A DNA stretch of 64,000 bases from Pseudomonadota bacterium (lineage in GTDB: Bacteria > Bdellovibrionota > Bacteriovoracia > Bacteriovoracales > Bacteriovoracaceae): contig JAIYDL010000016.1 of assembly GCA_027487515.1 (NCBI GenBank), positions 186,001-250,000 on the forward strand. The letters are read 5' to 3'. The notes below the pieces were generated by a model. It had not been told where the DNA came from. It saw nothing but the letters and a program-made list of their open reading frames with translations, and ran no database searches. Below, piece by piece: positions 19,110-29,443 of this stretch (the first letter of the stretch is position 1; each line of letters starts with the position of its first letter). A program made the translations under genes and the position numbers.

Positions 19110-19687
19110 TGGGACACGCTAAGATTAAAGAAGATCAGCTCGGATCATATGATTTGAGACCTGCGCTTGCGAGAGTGCTATCGTTTCATGGCGAATCTTA
19201 TGATCGACTATTGCATGAATCGATAGTCTTAGATGTTATTGAGGCAGTTGATATTTGGCAGTTTGGCTATTTTATGACGTCCCTAGGTGTGCTTGGGAGG
19301 GCTTTAGAACTTGTAAGTAAAGATGCTGTTAGCGAGCTCTTGGTTAGTAAAAGACAATTCAAGCAGAATTCAACAGGGAGTAAAATAAAGCATCTTAGGA
19401 AAAGGTTTATAGAAGAGTCTCAGAATAACAGGTTGTCACTTTTAGTTGGGAATGAGGTGAAAGTTTTTTTTAAAGGACCACCCACGGGTTCGCATAAGTT
19501 TCAGTTGGAGAAAGCACTCATTGAAGAATATGACCACACATTAGGAATGTGGCTCAAAGATTGTAGAAATGATGCTTTTCATGGTTTTACAGAGGATCAT
19601 TTTAAAAACGTATATTTGCCTAAGGCATTCACTCACTTTGAAACAGGATTGAATTTATGTATAAATCTTTCACTGAAGTTAAGATGA
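19109..19687 (+). CDS. island protein C: HEPN-like protein with RX4H motif
   Basis: 192 residues, mostly helical. Helix-rich N-terminal part (VLDVIEAVDIWQFGYFMTSL, GVLGRALELVSKDAVSEL) and, near the C-terminus, LGMWLKDCRNDAFHGFTED. The segment R153-N-D-A-F-H158 fits the HEPN ribonuclease signature R-[N/D/H]-X3-H, placed at the start of the last long helix as in the family. HEPN proteins act as RNA-cleaving toxins in toxin-antitoxin, CRISPR and abortive systems. The start overlaps the ATPase stop (TAATG). The HEPN call rests on one motif and helix layout, so moderate confidence. Confidence 0.65.
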   Translation: MGHAKIKEDQLGSYDLRPALARVLSFHGESYDRLLHESIVLDVIEAVDIWQFGYFMTSLGVLGRALELVSKDAVSELLVSKRQFKQNSTGSKIKHLRKRFIEESQNNRLSLLVGNEVKVFFKGPPTGSHKFQLEKALIEEYDHTLGMWLKDCRNDAFHGFTEDHFKNVYLPKAFTHFETGLNLCINLSLKLR

Positions 19688-20063
19688 TGTCAGTGGCAAT
19701 ATAATCTAGATCCTAGCGGATTTCCTCTAGAGCTTAATGATTTGGGCTTCGGTAAATCTCTTCTTCAGCTGATTCCTTTTTTGTGGCTTATTATAAATTA
19801 GGTGTCAGGTTGTAAACTTCCTAGTTTGTGGAGAAGGAGAATCATCAAGGGATAAATAATTAACATTTACAAAGAATTATCATGTAAATTTATAGTTTTG
19901 CAAAAATTTCTTTTGATCGATCATAGTCCAAAGTTCATAGCTTCTATGTTTTATCACCCTTCACGAGCTTAACTGACATCTATGTAACGTTTGGTTCTTA
20001 GTACGCACCTCAAATCACTCTGTGGAGACCGTATAAACATTCAACCATTTTCCAGATTGAAAT
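19688..20063. other. AT-rich non-coding right flank of the island
   Basis: 376 bp, very AT-rich, with stop codons in all frames and no ORF of note. I see no tRNA copy, no transposon end and no strong terminator. A ten-base match (AACATTTACA at 19863-19872) repeats the sequence just after the tRNA (around 16072), too short to call an attachment site. Confidence 0.5.
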
Positions 20064-21083
20064 CTAAACTCTCCTCGCAAGACAAAGAATCCGATCACTC
20101 AACTTATTTTGATCAAAAACAAATTGCAGCTCACTGAGAACTTTCATCCACGCCTGATTAAACCGAGAGGACGAAACGTCTTTCTTGGAATGCATCGTCA
20201 TTTGATTGAGTATCTCGTAGCTATCTAGACCATGCCACCAGTACGCAATGGACTCGAATCCTGTCTCTCTGAGTGCTTTCTCTAGAGATTCTTCGCTAAA
20301 GAGCATAATGTGCTCAACTGGACTCATGTGGCGAAACACGGTCTCCGGGAATATGTCTTGGGTGTAGGTGGCCATGGACATGGCGTTTGGTACTTGAATC
20401 AACACCAGGCCATTGTCTTCTAGGATCTTCCTCGCCATCCGGAGGTGATCCATTGGGGAAGTCACGTGCTCGAGGACGCCGATGAAGGAGACGACTTCGA
20501 AGCGCTCTTTCGAGGTTTTACAGAAATCCTCAAGGGTCTTTTGGATTAAGTCTTGCTTGAAGATTTCTTTCGAGAATGCGATGGAGCTGCTGCTGAGCTC
20601 AAGGCCCATGCAATGCCAGTTGTTTTGGTTGGCGACGGAGACCAGGTCTCCGATGCCGCAGCCTACGTCTAGCCACTTAAAAGTCGATGGCTTAAACGGG
20701 AGATGGTCGATCACGAAATCGAACTTTGGCTTCGCCACGCTGTCTCTGCGATAGTAGCAGGTTTCCACGTTGGCGTAAGTGACCTCGGAGTAGGTGGCGT
20801 TGTTGGTGTAGAACTGAATGATGTCCGCGTCTCGATATCTGGTTTGCGTGTAGACGTGGGAGCAGTCGGTGCACTCGACGTACTTGAAGCCGTAGACCTC
20901 CGAGAATGGGCGCGAATGTTCGCTGCCGCAGATGAAGCAAGTCTTCTGGGTGATGAGCTCCGAAGTTGAGCTGAGCTCCCCCATCATGAAGCGAATCTTT
21001 TCGATGTGCTTCGTGAGGTTACTCAGAACATTCGATTTGAGTTTTGTGACGTCGAGGCTTTTTCCGAACAAGTGCTTAACCAT
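20064..21083 (-). CDS. class I SAM-dependent methyltransferase with N-terminal zinc-ribbon
   Basis: 339 residues. CFICGSEHSRPF and CTDCSHVYTQT form a four-Cys zinc ribbon at about residues 48-85, as in many methyltransferases acting on sugars or lipid-linked glycans. The SAM domain shows LDVGCGIGDLVSVA and FEVVSFIGVLEHVTSPMDHL (Methyltransf_23 type). It is last in a three-gene operon with a polyprenyl-type glycosyltransferase and another methyltransferase. Its ATG overlaps the stop of the former by 1 bp. The acceptor is unknown; surface polysaccharide or lipid is likely. Confidence 0.88.
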   Translation of the reverse strand: MVKHLFGKSLDVTKLKSNVLSNLTKHIEKIRFMMGELSSTSELITQKTCFICGSEHSRPFSEVYGFKYVECTDCSHVYTQTRYRDADIIQFYTNNATYSEVTYANVETCYYRRDSVAKPKFDFVIDHLPFKPSTFKWLDVGCGIGDLVSVANQNNWHCMGLELSSSSIAFSKEIFKQDLIQKTLEDFCKTSKERFEVVSFIGVLEHVTSPMDHLRMARKILEDNGLVLIQVPNAMSMATYTQDIFPETVFRHMSPVEHIMLFSEESLEKALRETGFESIAYWWHGLDSYEILNQMTMHSKKDVSSSRFNQAWMKVLSELQFVFDQNKLSDRILCLARRV

Positions 21084-22015
21084 TAGTCTTTCCTGATGAG
21101 GTAGGGTGGGCGGTCTTTAACTTCGTCGTAGATCCGCCAGATGTATTCGGCGATGATTCCGAGGGAGAGCAAAATAAAACCGGAGAAGAAAGTGATGAAA
21201 CAAATCGTCGATGTCCATCCGGGGACTTTATAGCCCCACAGGATGGGGTCCGAGAAGAAGAACATCCAGAAGTAAAAGAGAATCAATAATCCAGAGAAGA
21301 TGCTCGAGCAAATCCCGATGAGGGTGATCAACCGGATGAGTGACGTTGAACTGCTAAAAAGAATGTCCGATGCGAGCCGGAGTTTTTTGGAAAAGCTCCA
21401 GCGGCTCTTGGCAGAAGAGCTCTTGGGTCTCACGAACGGGAGGTAGCTCGGCGAGTACCCGACTTTGAGAATCTCAACGAGAGGGTAGGTATTGAGGGGT
21501 CTAATCTTCTCGTTCAGGACATCGATGACTTCACGGTCGACGAAAAAAAGATCGGCTCCGCCGGGTGGGTACTTGATGTTGGAAAGTCGATTAATTAAAT
21601 AGTAGAAGCTATTGGACCACAGGGACATGAGGATGGGGTCATCTCGTTCGGTCCTGTAGGGGATGATGATCTTACTACCCTTCTGCCACTCCCTGTAGCA
21701 GCGGACCAGGACTTCATACGGCAGCTGCTCGTCGTCCGGGATCGCCATGGCGCAGGCACCTTTCGCGAGGGAAATGCCGGCGTAGATCGAGTAGGCACTC
21801 GTATAATTCTTGCTCAGGCGGTAGGCGCGGACATTCGACGGGTGGGCCTGGGCGAGCTTTGAAGCGACCTCAAAAGACTGATCCGTGGAGCCATCATCCA
21901 TGATGATCAGTTCAAAGGGAATGCCTTCCTTGCCGAGGAGATTCGATAAAGAGGTATGAACTTTTTCGATTCTTTTTTCGCTGAAGTAGGAAAGGAGGAT
22001 TACCGAGAGCATCAT
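21083..22015 (-). CDS. family 2 glycosyltransferase with C-terminal membrane helices
   Basis: 310 residues. The GT-A fold is visible: LSVILLSYFSEKRIEKVHTS, FELIIMDDGSTDQSFEV, and the metal site region AMAIPDDEQLPYEVLVRCYR, a DDE variant of the usual DADLQ. Two membrane helices close the protein (SIFSGLLILFYFWMFFF, TICFITFFSGFILLSLGII), followed by EYIWRIYDEVKDRPPYLI. That tail is typical of ArnC/GtrB/DPM1-type enzymes that load a sugar onto undecaprenyl phosphate. Two adjacent Met codons start the frame, two bases after the previous gene. Confidence 0.92.
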   Translation of the reverse strand: MMLSVILLSYFSEKRIEKVHTSLSNLLGKEGIPFELIIMDDGSTDQSFEVASKLAQAHPSNVRAYRLSKNYTSAYSIYAGISLAKGACAMAIPDDEQLPYEVLVRCYREWQKGSKIIIPYRTERDDPILMSLWSNSFYYLINRLSNIKYPPGGADLFFVDREVIDVLNEKIRPLNTYPLVEILKVGYSPSYLPFVRPKSSSAKSRWSFSKKLRLASDILFSSSTSLIRLITLIGICSSIFSGLLILFYFWMFFFSDPILWGYKVPGWTSTICFITFFSGFILLSLGIIAEYIWRIYDEVKDRPPYLIRKD

Positions 22016-22017
22016 AC

Positions 22018-23163
22018 TTAAATCAAATCGATGAGCTGGTGAGTGCTCTCGAAGCGTCTTCTGATCTGGGCGATGTGACTCGGTGCCAGGTTCAAGAGGG
22101 CCCCCGGGGGAACTCCGGCAGAGCTACTCTTGAGTTCGATGGATGTACCCGGAAGATACTTCTCTCCGAGTTTGATCGTATCGTCGTAGATGTTAGCGAT
22201 GAACTCTTCGAGGTTTAAGAGATGGATGAGATGCTGGCCCTTCGCACCCGCGCCGAAGCCGTTCACTTTTGCTCCGAGGCGGCGGAGCTTGGCGTGAACA
22301 TTCTCTCTGCGAGCGTCCAGTCCTGCTTTGAACTCTGTGATGTGCTGAAAGCTTATGGTGCGAGGGAGTTTTGTTGGTTCAGAGGCTTTGCGCGTTAGGA
22401 CGAGGAGAAGGGCGCCTCCGTCCATTTCGACGAAGCTCCATTCCTTAAGGCCGAGGCCTAGTTTTGCTGCGATTGGTTGAAATGCTGCAGCGGTAAAGTA
22501 GTTGAGGTGGCTGTAGCTTACGTTTTCATAACGCTCCCGCTCGAGGATTAGCTCTAAAGACGGGACCTCGATGATTAGTGATCCCTCAGGGGTGAGGAAC
22601 TTCGCCGCAAGTTCCGTGAACTGAATCGGGTCTTCGATGTGCTCGAGGACATGCCTAAAATACACCACATCGAACTTCCCGATTCTCTGAACCACATCGT
22701 CGAAATTCGTCGCCGTGAGATACTCATTGAGAACTTGAATCCCGAGCTCGCTCCAGACGTCTTTAAACGTTTTCGCTGGTTCGATCCCGCGGCACTCGAA
22801 GCCGTTTTTGGCAAATTTTGCGAGGAGGTGACCGCTGTTGCAGCCAATCTCGAGGATCCGAGGCTGCGCGGTGGCTTCCGTGAGGCCTTTAACTTTTTGG
22901 ATGAATGAATCGTGATAGTTCTCGATTTCCTGCGTCACATGGTAGGTCGGGAAATGATTTGAATACAATCGGTCGAGGACTGGTCGTGCCTCATCTAAGA
23001 GGGTGTAAAAGCCGAAATGACAAGTTGGGCAGAAATGAAAATTAAGCGGGATCGTGGGCTGAGAAAGAGAATCCTGCAAGTCGGCACAGCGGTAGCCGGC
23101 GATCGGAGATTCACCAAAATGAACAGTTTGCACGTCTCCAGAACAAATCTTACACTCAGACAT
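22018..23163 (-). CDS. C-methyltransferase of the deoxysugar type (Methyltransf_13/23/14)
   Basis: 381 residues from the ATG at 23163, which has GAGGA upstream; an earlier TTG at 23184 is less likely. The N-terminal zinc part has CKICSGDV and FHFCPTCHFGFY. The SAM domain has ILEIGCNSGHLLAKFAKNGF and FDVVYFRHVLEHIEDPIQF. The C-terminal domain has VNGFGAGAKGQHLIHLLNLE, matching the Methyltransf_14 domain of enzymes such as TylCIII that C-methylate dTDP-sugars. First gene of the operon with the glycosyltransferase. Likely cytoplasmic, making or decorating a branched surface sugar. Confidence 0.9.
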   Translation of the reverse strand: MSECKICSGDVQTVHFGESPIAGYRCADLQDSLSQPTIPLNFHFCPTCHFGFYTLLDEARPVLDRLYSNHFPTYHVTQEIENYHDSFIQKVKGLTEATAQPRILEIGCNSGHLLAKFAKNGFECRGIEPAKTFKDVWSELGIQVLNEYLTATNFDDVVQRIGKFDVVYFRHVLEHIEDPIQFTELAAKFLTPEGSLIIEVPSLELILERERYENVSYSHLNYFTAAAFQPIAAKLGLGLKEWSFVEMDGGALLLVLTRKASEPTKLPRTISFQHITEFKAGLDARRENVHAKLRRLGAKVNGFGAGAKGQHLIHLLNLEEFIANIYDDTIKLGEKYLPGTSIELKSSSAGVPPGALLNLAPSHIAQIRRRFESTHQLIDLI

Positions 23164-23308
23164 TTTGTCCTCAAGCTTGGTCAATTTTTAGAGTCACAAT
23201 CATGTACTGAAAGTAGGGAAATGTAAAACTTGTCGGGAGGGTATCCTCTAAAAAAGCCTGAAGGTCGTGAGATGACACAGCAGAGGACCTCTGGAATTTA
23301 CTGACCAT

Positions 23309-25342
<2,034 letters not shown>

Positions 25343-25368
25343 CTAAAGGGCCCTGGGATGAGAACTTT

Positions 25369-26157
25369 TTATTCCTGCTGATAGGTCACTTTCAGGAGGT
25401 AGAGTCCCCGGGGATCTGCTTTTTTCCAAGGCCTCTGCTCCCGCAGTTCGCCGTGGAGGTACCGAGAAAACTCCTCCACCGAGAGCCGTCCGTTGCCGAC
25501 CATCCACAGGGCCCCGACCAGGTGCCGGACCATGTGCTTTAAGAACCCCTTACCCACGATCCGGAACTGCCAGCAGTTCGTGACCTCTCCCGCTGAAAAT
25601 AAAGTGTTGGCGAAGAGAAGCCTCGGATCGATCCAGCTCAGATCGCACTCATGGATGTCCCGGAGTGTCGTGTTGGATTTCCCTCCGATGGACCAGAAGT
25701 TTCGAAAGTCGTTGATTCCCGTGAGCATCCGGACGCAGCTTTGCATGTGATCGATGTTCAACGGGTAGGGAGTTTGAGCGATGTAGCGCTGGCCCTGGCC
25801 CGACTCACCCGGAGTGTTCGTGAAAAGATACCGGTACTCTTTTGAGAGTTGATCCACGGACGGGATGAAGGGGCCCTCGCAGGGAGTGAGGTCGAGGCAG
25901 CGCATGTGAGCGGGGAGTGCCTGGTTCAGGAGCGAAGCACTCAGCGCTGAGGGATCTTCGGCCGAAATCTTCACCACCTGGCCCAGAGCGTGAACACCCT
26001 TGTCTGTCCGCGAAGCGGCCCTGGTCGTGACCTTACCGTGAAGGATCTTCTGGAGCGAGAGGTTGAGGTCCCCTTGGATCGTGGGCATGCCCTCTTGCCA
26101 CTGGAAACCCATGCGCTCACTTCCGTCGTATTGGAGGATGGCCCTGTAGTAGTTCAT
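25369..26157 (-). CDS. truA: tRNA pseudouridine(38-40) synthase TruA
   Basis: 262 residues, normal length. Makes pseudouridine at positions 38-40 of the tRNA anticodon arm. The catalytic Asp is in AASRTDKGVHALGQVV (about residue 52). Further family stretches are YRAILQYDGSERMGFQWQ, LSKEYRYLFTNTP and FRIVGKGFLKHMVRHLVGAL. It is followed by tgt on the same strand, so a small tRNA-modification operon is likely. No clear Shine-Dalgarno sequence precedes the ATG. Confidence 0.95.
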   Translation of the reverse strand: MNYYRAILQYDGSERMGFQWQEGMPTIQGDLNLSLQKILHGKVTTRAASRTDKGVHALGQVVKISAEDPSALSASLLNQALPAHMRCLDLTPCEGPFIPSVDQLSKEYRYLFTNTPGESGQGQRYIAQTPYPLNIDHMQSCVRMLTGINDFRNFWSIGGKSNTTLRDIHECDLSWIDPRLLFANTLFSAGEVTNCWQFRIVGKGFLKHMVRHLVGALWMVGNGRLSVEEFSRYLHGELREQRPWKKADPRGLYLLKVTYQQE

Positions 26158-26211
26158 GGAATCATCTTGGCGAAAGTTTCCTGACTAGGCCACCCACTTT
26201 CGGCGGGGGCC

Positions 26212-26763
26212 TCATTTGACGTAGGTCTTGAGCATCTTGAGGAAAGAATGCACTTCCTCGTCGATGGCGTCGGTCTCGACCGCATTCAGTTTTAAATTTA
26301 GCCCCAGCGAGAACGTCATGATGAGATTTGTCACGGGCCTTGGGGATTTGATCCCGGCCTCGACGAGGTTCCGGGTGAGTGCTTCTCGGACTTCGGAGAA
26401 GTTGGCCTCGAGCACCGCTTTCACTCCCTCCGGGATGACGGAGTACTCGCGGATGGTGTTCGCAAAGAAGCAGCCCTTCTGACCCCGGCATTGCTGCGAA
26501 GACTTTAAGAACGCCTCGATGTTTTTTAAACCCAGGGGCTTGTGGTTTAAGATCGTGAGGACCGGGCTCGTCTCGCCGAAGCGTTTTATGCTCTCGAGGA
26601 AGATATCATCCTTGTCTTTGAACTCGGAATAAAGCCCTGACTTATTGACCCCGGTGGCCTTCTCGAGATCCGAGAGACTCGTGCCGGAGTACCCGTTTTC
26701 CCAAAAACTTTGAATGGCGCAATCGAGGACCTCGTTGCGGCTAAAACTCTTCGGTCTTCCCAT
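26212..26763 (-). CDS. TetR/AcrR-family transcriptional repressor
   Basis: 183 residues. The N-terminal helix-turn-helix is SRNEVLDCAIQSFWENGYSG followed by TSLSDLEKATGVNKSGLYSE. The C-terminal ligand domain has QKGCFFANTIREYSVIPEGV, a stretch typical of regulators next to quinone/aldehyde reductases of the YxaF/AcuR-like group. It is divergent from the SDR gene, and two operator-like palindromes lie between them, so it probably represses both itself and the SDR until an unknown small molecule binds. Confidence 0.93.
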   Translation of the reverse strand: MGRPKSFSRNEVLDCAIQSFWENGYSGTSLSDLEKATGVNKSGLYSEFKDKDDIFLESIKRFGETSPVLTILNHKPLGLKNIEAFLKSSQQCRGQKGCFFANTIREYSVIPEGVKAVLEANFSEVREALTRNLVEAGIKSPRPVTNLIMTFSLGLNLKLNAVETDAIDEEVHSFLKMLKTYVK

Positions 26764-26782
26764 ACTGCATCATAACATAAAA

Positions 26783-26849
26783 AACCGATCGGTTCAATAA
26801 TTGAGTTGCTTTTTGTTCAGCATGGGTTATATTGAACTGATCGGTTCAA
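26783..26849. promoter_or_regulatory. two TetR-type operators and the SDR promoter
   Basis: Site 1, AACCGATCGGTT, is a perfect 12-bp palindrome at 26783-26794. Site 2 at 26832-26849 has perfect TTGAAC/GTTCAA arms around TGATCG. Both share GATCGGTTCAATAA as a direct repeat. A plausible plus-strand promoter, TTGCTT at 26806-26811 and TATATT at 26828-26833 with a 16-base spacer, has its -10 overlapping site 2, so binding would block it. Site 1 lies 20 bp upstream of the tetR start. Confidence 0.75.
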
Positions 26850-26868
26850 TAAAAAAGGAGAAACAACC

Positions 26869-27618
26869 ATGGGTAAGCTATCGAACAAAATCGCACTCGT
26901 CACCGGCGGAAACTCAGGCATCGGTCTGGCCACGGCCCGGCTCTTTAAAAAAGAAGGGGCCACAGTCGTCATCACCGCGAGATCCCGGACCACGTTTGAG
27001 ACGGCCACCAAGGAACTCGGAGCGGAATTTGACATCGTCCAAACGGATGTCTCTCAGCTCGGAGACCTCGATCGCTTGTACACGCACATTAAGGCTAAAT
27101 ACGGAAAGCTCGACGTCCTCTTCGCCAATGCTGGGGTCGCCCTCTTTGCTCCGACGGTTGAATCAGGCCCAGAGTTTTTTGACAACCAATTCAATACCAA
27201 CGTTCGGGGACTCTACTACACCGTCGCCAAGGCCCTGCCGTATTTAAGCAAAGGGAGCTCCGTCATCCTCAATGCTTCCGTTGTCTCCGAAAAAGGCATC
27301 GCCGGCGCCTCCGTCTATTCGGCCACCAAGGCAGCGGTGCGGAGTTTTGCTCGCTCCTGGACCGCAGAGATTCCGGTCTCTGAGGCCCGCTTCAACGTCC
27401 TCTCCCCCGGTCCGATCGAAACGCCGATCTACAACAAGATGGGGATGCCGAAGGACCAGCTCGACGCGTTCGCCGGCAACATGGCAAGCACGGTTCCCAT
27501 GAAGCGGTTTGGAACGGCCGATGAAATGGCCCGAGTCGCTCTCTTCCTCGCCAGTGAAGATTCGAGCTACATCTGCGGCGCCAACATCATGGCCGATGGT
27601 GGGTTCGGACAAGTTTAG
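26869..27618 (+). CDS. short-chain dehydrogenase/reductase
   Basis: 249 residues, classical SDR with NAD(P) specificity not settled. The cofactor site is LVTGGNSGIGLATARLF and the NAG motif is in DVLFANAGVALFAP. The catalytic set is Ser in SVILNASVVSEKG and YSATK in ASVYSATKAAVRSF. The end MADGGFGQV is typical. GGAG is eight bases before the ATG. It is controlled by the divergent TetR gene, an arrangement common for stress- or aldehyde-inducible reductases. A stem with one G-U pair (27631-27641 with 27650-27660) lies between this gene and the convergent hydrolase but has no T-run. Confidence 0.94.
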   Translation: MGKLSNKIALVTGGNSGIGLATARLFKKEGATVVITARSRTTFETATKELGAEFDIVQTDVSQLGDLDRLYTHIKAKYGKLDVLFANAGVALFAPTVESGPEFFDNQFNTNVRGLYYTVAKALPYLSKGSSVILNASVVSEKGIAGASVYSATKAAVRSFARSWTAEIPVSEARFNVLSPGPIETPIYNKMGMPKDQLDAFAGNMASTVPMKRFGTADEMARVALFLASEDSSYICGANIMADGGFGQV

Positions 27619-27656
27619 TTTTTTTTAAGGGTAGGGGGCGATGTGAGCGTCGCCCT

Positions 27657-29333
27657 CTACAGCTGTCCCTGGCACGAAACTTCTAATGGTGCTGGGGATT
27701 TTCTCGGCGCAAACAGCACGTGGGCCTGAATGATCTGAACCACTGGCCCACCCGGGCAGGCCCGGACAAATTTCACGGGCTCTCTGACATCACTTGATCC
27801 GGCGTTGATTGGGTATCTGAAGCTGTCCGGGCCCTCTTGATCGAGCTCCACGTTCCGGACCATGAGTTTTTTGTTCACACTGACAGACACTTCGATGTCT
27901 CCCACGACTCCAGAGGAGTAGATGCCGACGAAGGGCCTTAGCTCTTCCGGGATGTCTTTCTCATCGAGCTTCGCTGGCCGGGGAAGAGGAATGACCTCCG
28001 TCGCCGCATGGAAAGCTCTCGCCCTCTTAAGCCACTCTTGAACCTTAGGATCCTCCACCGGCCGCGGATGGATGAGCCCCTTCTTGGCGAGAAGCTCAGA
28101 GACCACGCGCAGGTACTCCTCCCGGTTTACATCTCTGGTGTTAAAGAGTGCCACGAATCCCCAGTCGAGCTCTGGACAGACGTAGAGGATGGACCGGGAT
28201 CCGTAGCCCGTCCCAGTGTGGCCATAGCAGATGAACCCTTGGGCGTGAAACGTTGAAGTCGCGAGCTTCGTATCAAAGACCATGAAACCGTTTCCGATCG
28301 ACGCGGTGGTGCTGTTCTTTGAGACGGGATTGAGAATAGTTTCCCAGAGCTCTGAAAGCGAGGCGATTGTTTCGGATGCGTCTTTCGAACTCTGGCCCGA
28401 GGTCCAGCCTAGGAGCATTTGGCCGAACTTCGCTAGGTCTTCGGCGGTTGAGTTAACTCCAATCGATCCCTCGTAGGACAACGGGTGGAGTACTTTCGGT
28501 AAAGTGAGGCGGCCCTTTGGGCCGAGATTGGGATTCGTTCCGGGGTTACCGTGAGAGGTCACCAGTTGATCTTCTGCCCGTTGAGAGTCCAGAGAATAGA
28601 AGGTGTTCTTCATGTCTAAGGGGCGCAGGATGTTTTTTTGAACGTAGCTCTCGAAGGAAGGTTCATCACCGTAGGCTGCGACGATTTCGGCGAGGAGATT
28701 AAATCCCGTGTTCGAGTATTTATACAACGGGGCCGTGCCTGGTTCTAGGAGCTGGTCGAGGGAGCAAAATCCGTCGTTGTAATCCCGCTCGGAAGGATAC
28801 ATCCCGTCTTCGATGGCGCTCACGTCCCACCACAGATTTGCTCCAGGAGTATCCTGGTTGATCCCCCCCTGATGGCTCAAGAGGTGGCGGACCTTGATTT
28901 TCTCTAGCATCAGCATTCGTGTCGGACACCGGTCCTTAACCAACCGATGGAAGGACGTGAGTTCGAGCTCACTCAATGAGGTGTCGAGAGTAAACTTCTC
29001 TTTTTGAAGGAGCTGGAAAATGCTCACGGCCGTGAATAACTTTGAAACGGAGGCGATGGGGAACAGCGTCTTCTGGGCCGAAACGAATTCGCTCGACGGA
29101 GCGTTTGAGGTTCTTCCACTGGCGTAGGTGAACTGGAGGCCCTGGCCTGTGAAAGTTGCAACCGTCAGACCTGGGATGTCCGCCTTGATTCGCATCTCCT
29201 CGACGGGCCTCAGGATTTCAGCGATGTCCACCGGGCCTTCTGCGTGGGCCAGGGGCAGGGCCAGCAGCGCTACGGTTGAAAGAAGCAGCCTTAGCGGCTG
29301 TGTGATACCATTCCGATTGCGTTCAGTGCTCAT
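27657..29333 (-). CDS. secreted serine hydrolase of the class C beta-lactamase family
   Basis: 558 residues with a signal peptide (PLRLLLSTVALLALPLAHAE). Catalytic motifs are SVSK in PIASVSKLFTAVSIF, YSN in YKYSNTGFNLLAEI and HTG in CYGHTGTGYGSRS in place of KTG. These are the hallmarks of the beta-lactamase/penicillin-binding-protein-like esterases and peptidases (serpin-like LACTB, EstB, D-aminopeptidase). A C-terminal domain of about 130 residues after LAKKGLIHPRP is of the small beta type often found in these proteins. Periplasmic or secreted. True beta-lactamase activity is unlikely from the HTG motif; the substrate is unknown. Confidence 0.9.
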   Translation of the reverse strand: MSTERNRNGITQPLRLLLSTVALLALPLAHAEGPVDIAEILRPVEEMRIKADIPGLTVATFTGQGLQFTYASGRTSNAPSSEFVSAQKTLFPIASVSKLFTAVSIFQLLQKEKFTLDTSLSELELTSFHRLVKDRCPTRMLMLEKIKVRHLLSHQGGINQDTPGANLWWDVSAIEDGMYPSERDYNDGFCSLDQLLEPGTAPLYKYSNTGFNLLAEIVAAYGDEPSFESYVQKNILRPLDMKNTFYSLDSQRAEDQLVTSHGNPGTNPNLGPKGRLTLPKVLHPLSYEGSIGVNSTAEDLAKFGQMLLGWTSGQSSKDASETIASLSELWETILNPVSKNSTTASIGNGFMVFDTKLATSTFHAQGFICYGHTGTGYGSRSILYVCPELDWGFVALFNTRDVNREEYLRVVSELLAKKGLIHPRPVEDPKVQEWLKRARAFHAATEVIPLPRPAKLDEKDIPEELRPFVGIYSSGVVGDIEVSVSVNKKLMVRNVELDQEGPDSFRYPINAGSSDVREPVKFVRACPGGPVVQIIQAHVLFAPRKSPAPLEVSCQGQL

Positions 29334-29443
29334 GCAGAGTTCCCGTCATTGTGAAGGCTTCCAATGAGGTGTCCGTAACACAATTGCTCCACCCTTCGGG
29401 GATTTAAACGAAGGGCTGAAAAAATGTAATGCCTCCCAAAGGC

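Larger units (their letters stand above)
16062..20063. mobile_element. AT-rich genomic island next to tRNA-fMet
   Basis: Directly 3' of the initiator tRNA, base composition falls visibly. Sampled 60-base lines have about 27-43% GC against about 52% in flanking genes, and codons change to A/T endings. The segment carries a decayed tyrosine integrase reading toward the tRNA and a three-gene operon foreign in composition. This is the usual make-up of a tRNA-integrated element. I could not find a convincing copy of the tRNA 3' end at the far side, so the right border (somewhere between 19.69 and 20.06 kb) is uncertain. Confidence 0.7.

Noticed and set aside
16062..19875. Possible attachment repeats (AACATTTACA near 16072 and 19863)
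   Set aside because: Only ten AT-rich bases match, and the repeat does not include the tRNA 3' end, so chance is likely.
27631..27660. Stem-loop between the SDR and the serine hydrolase genes
   Set aside because: The stem is good, but neither direction has a following T-run, so it is not called a terminator.
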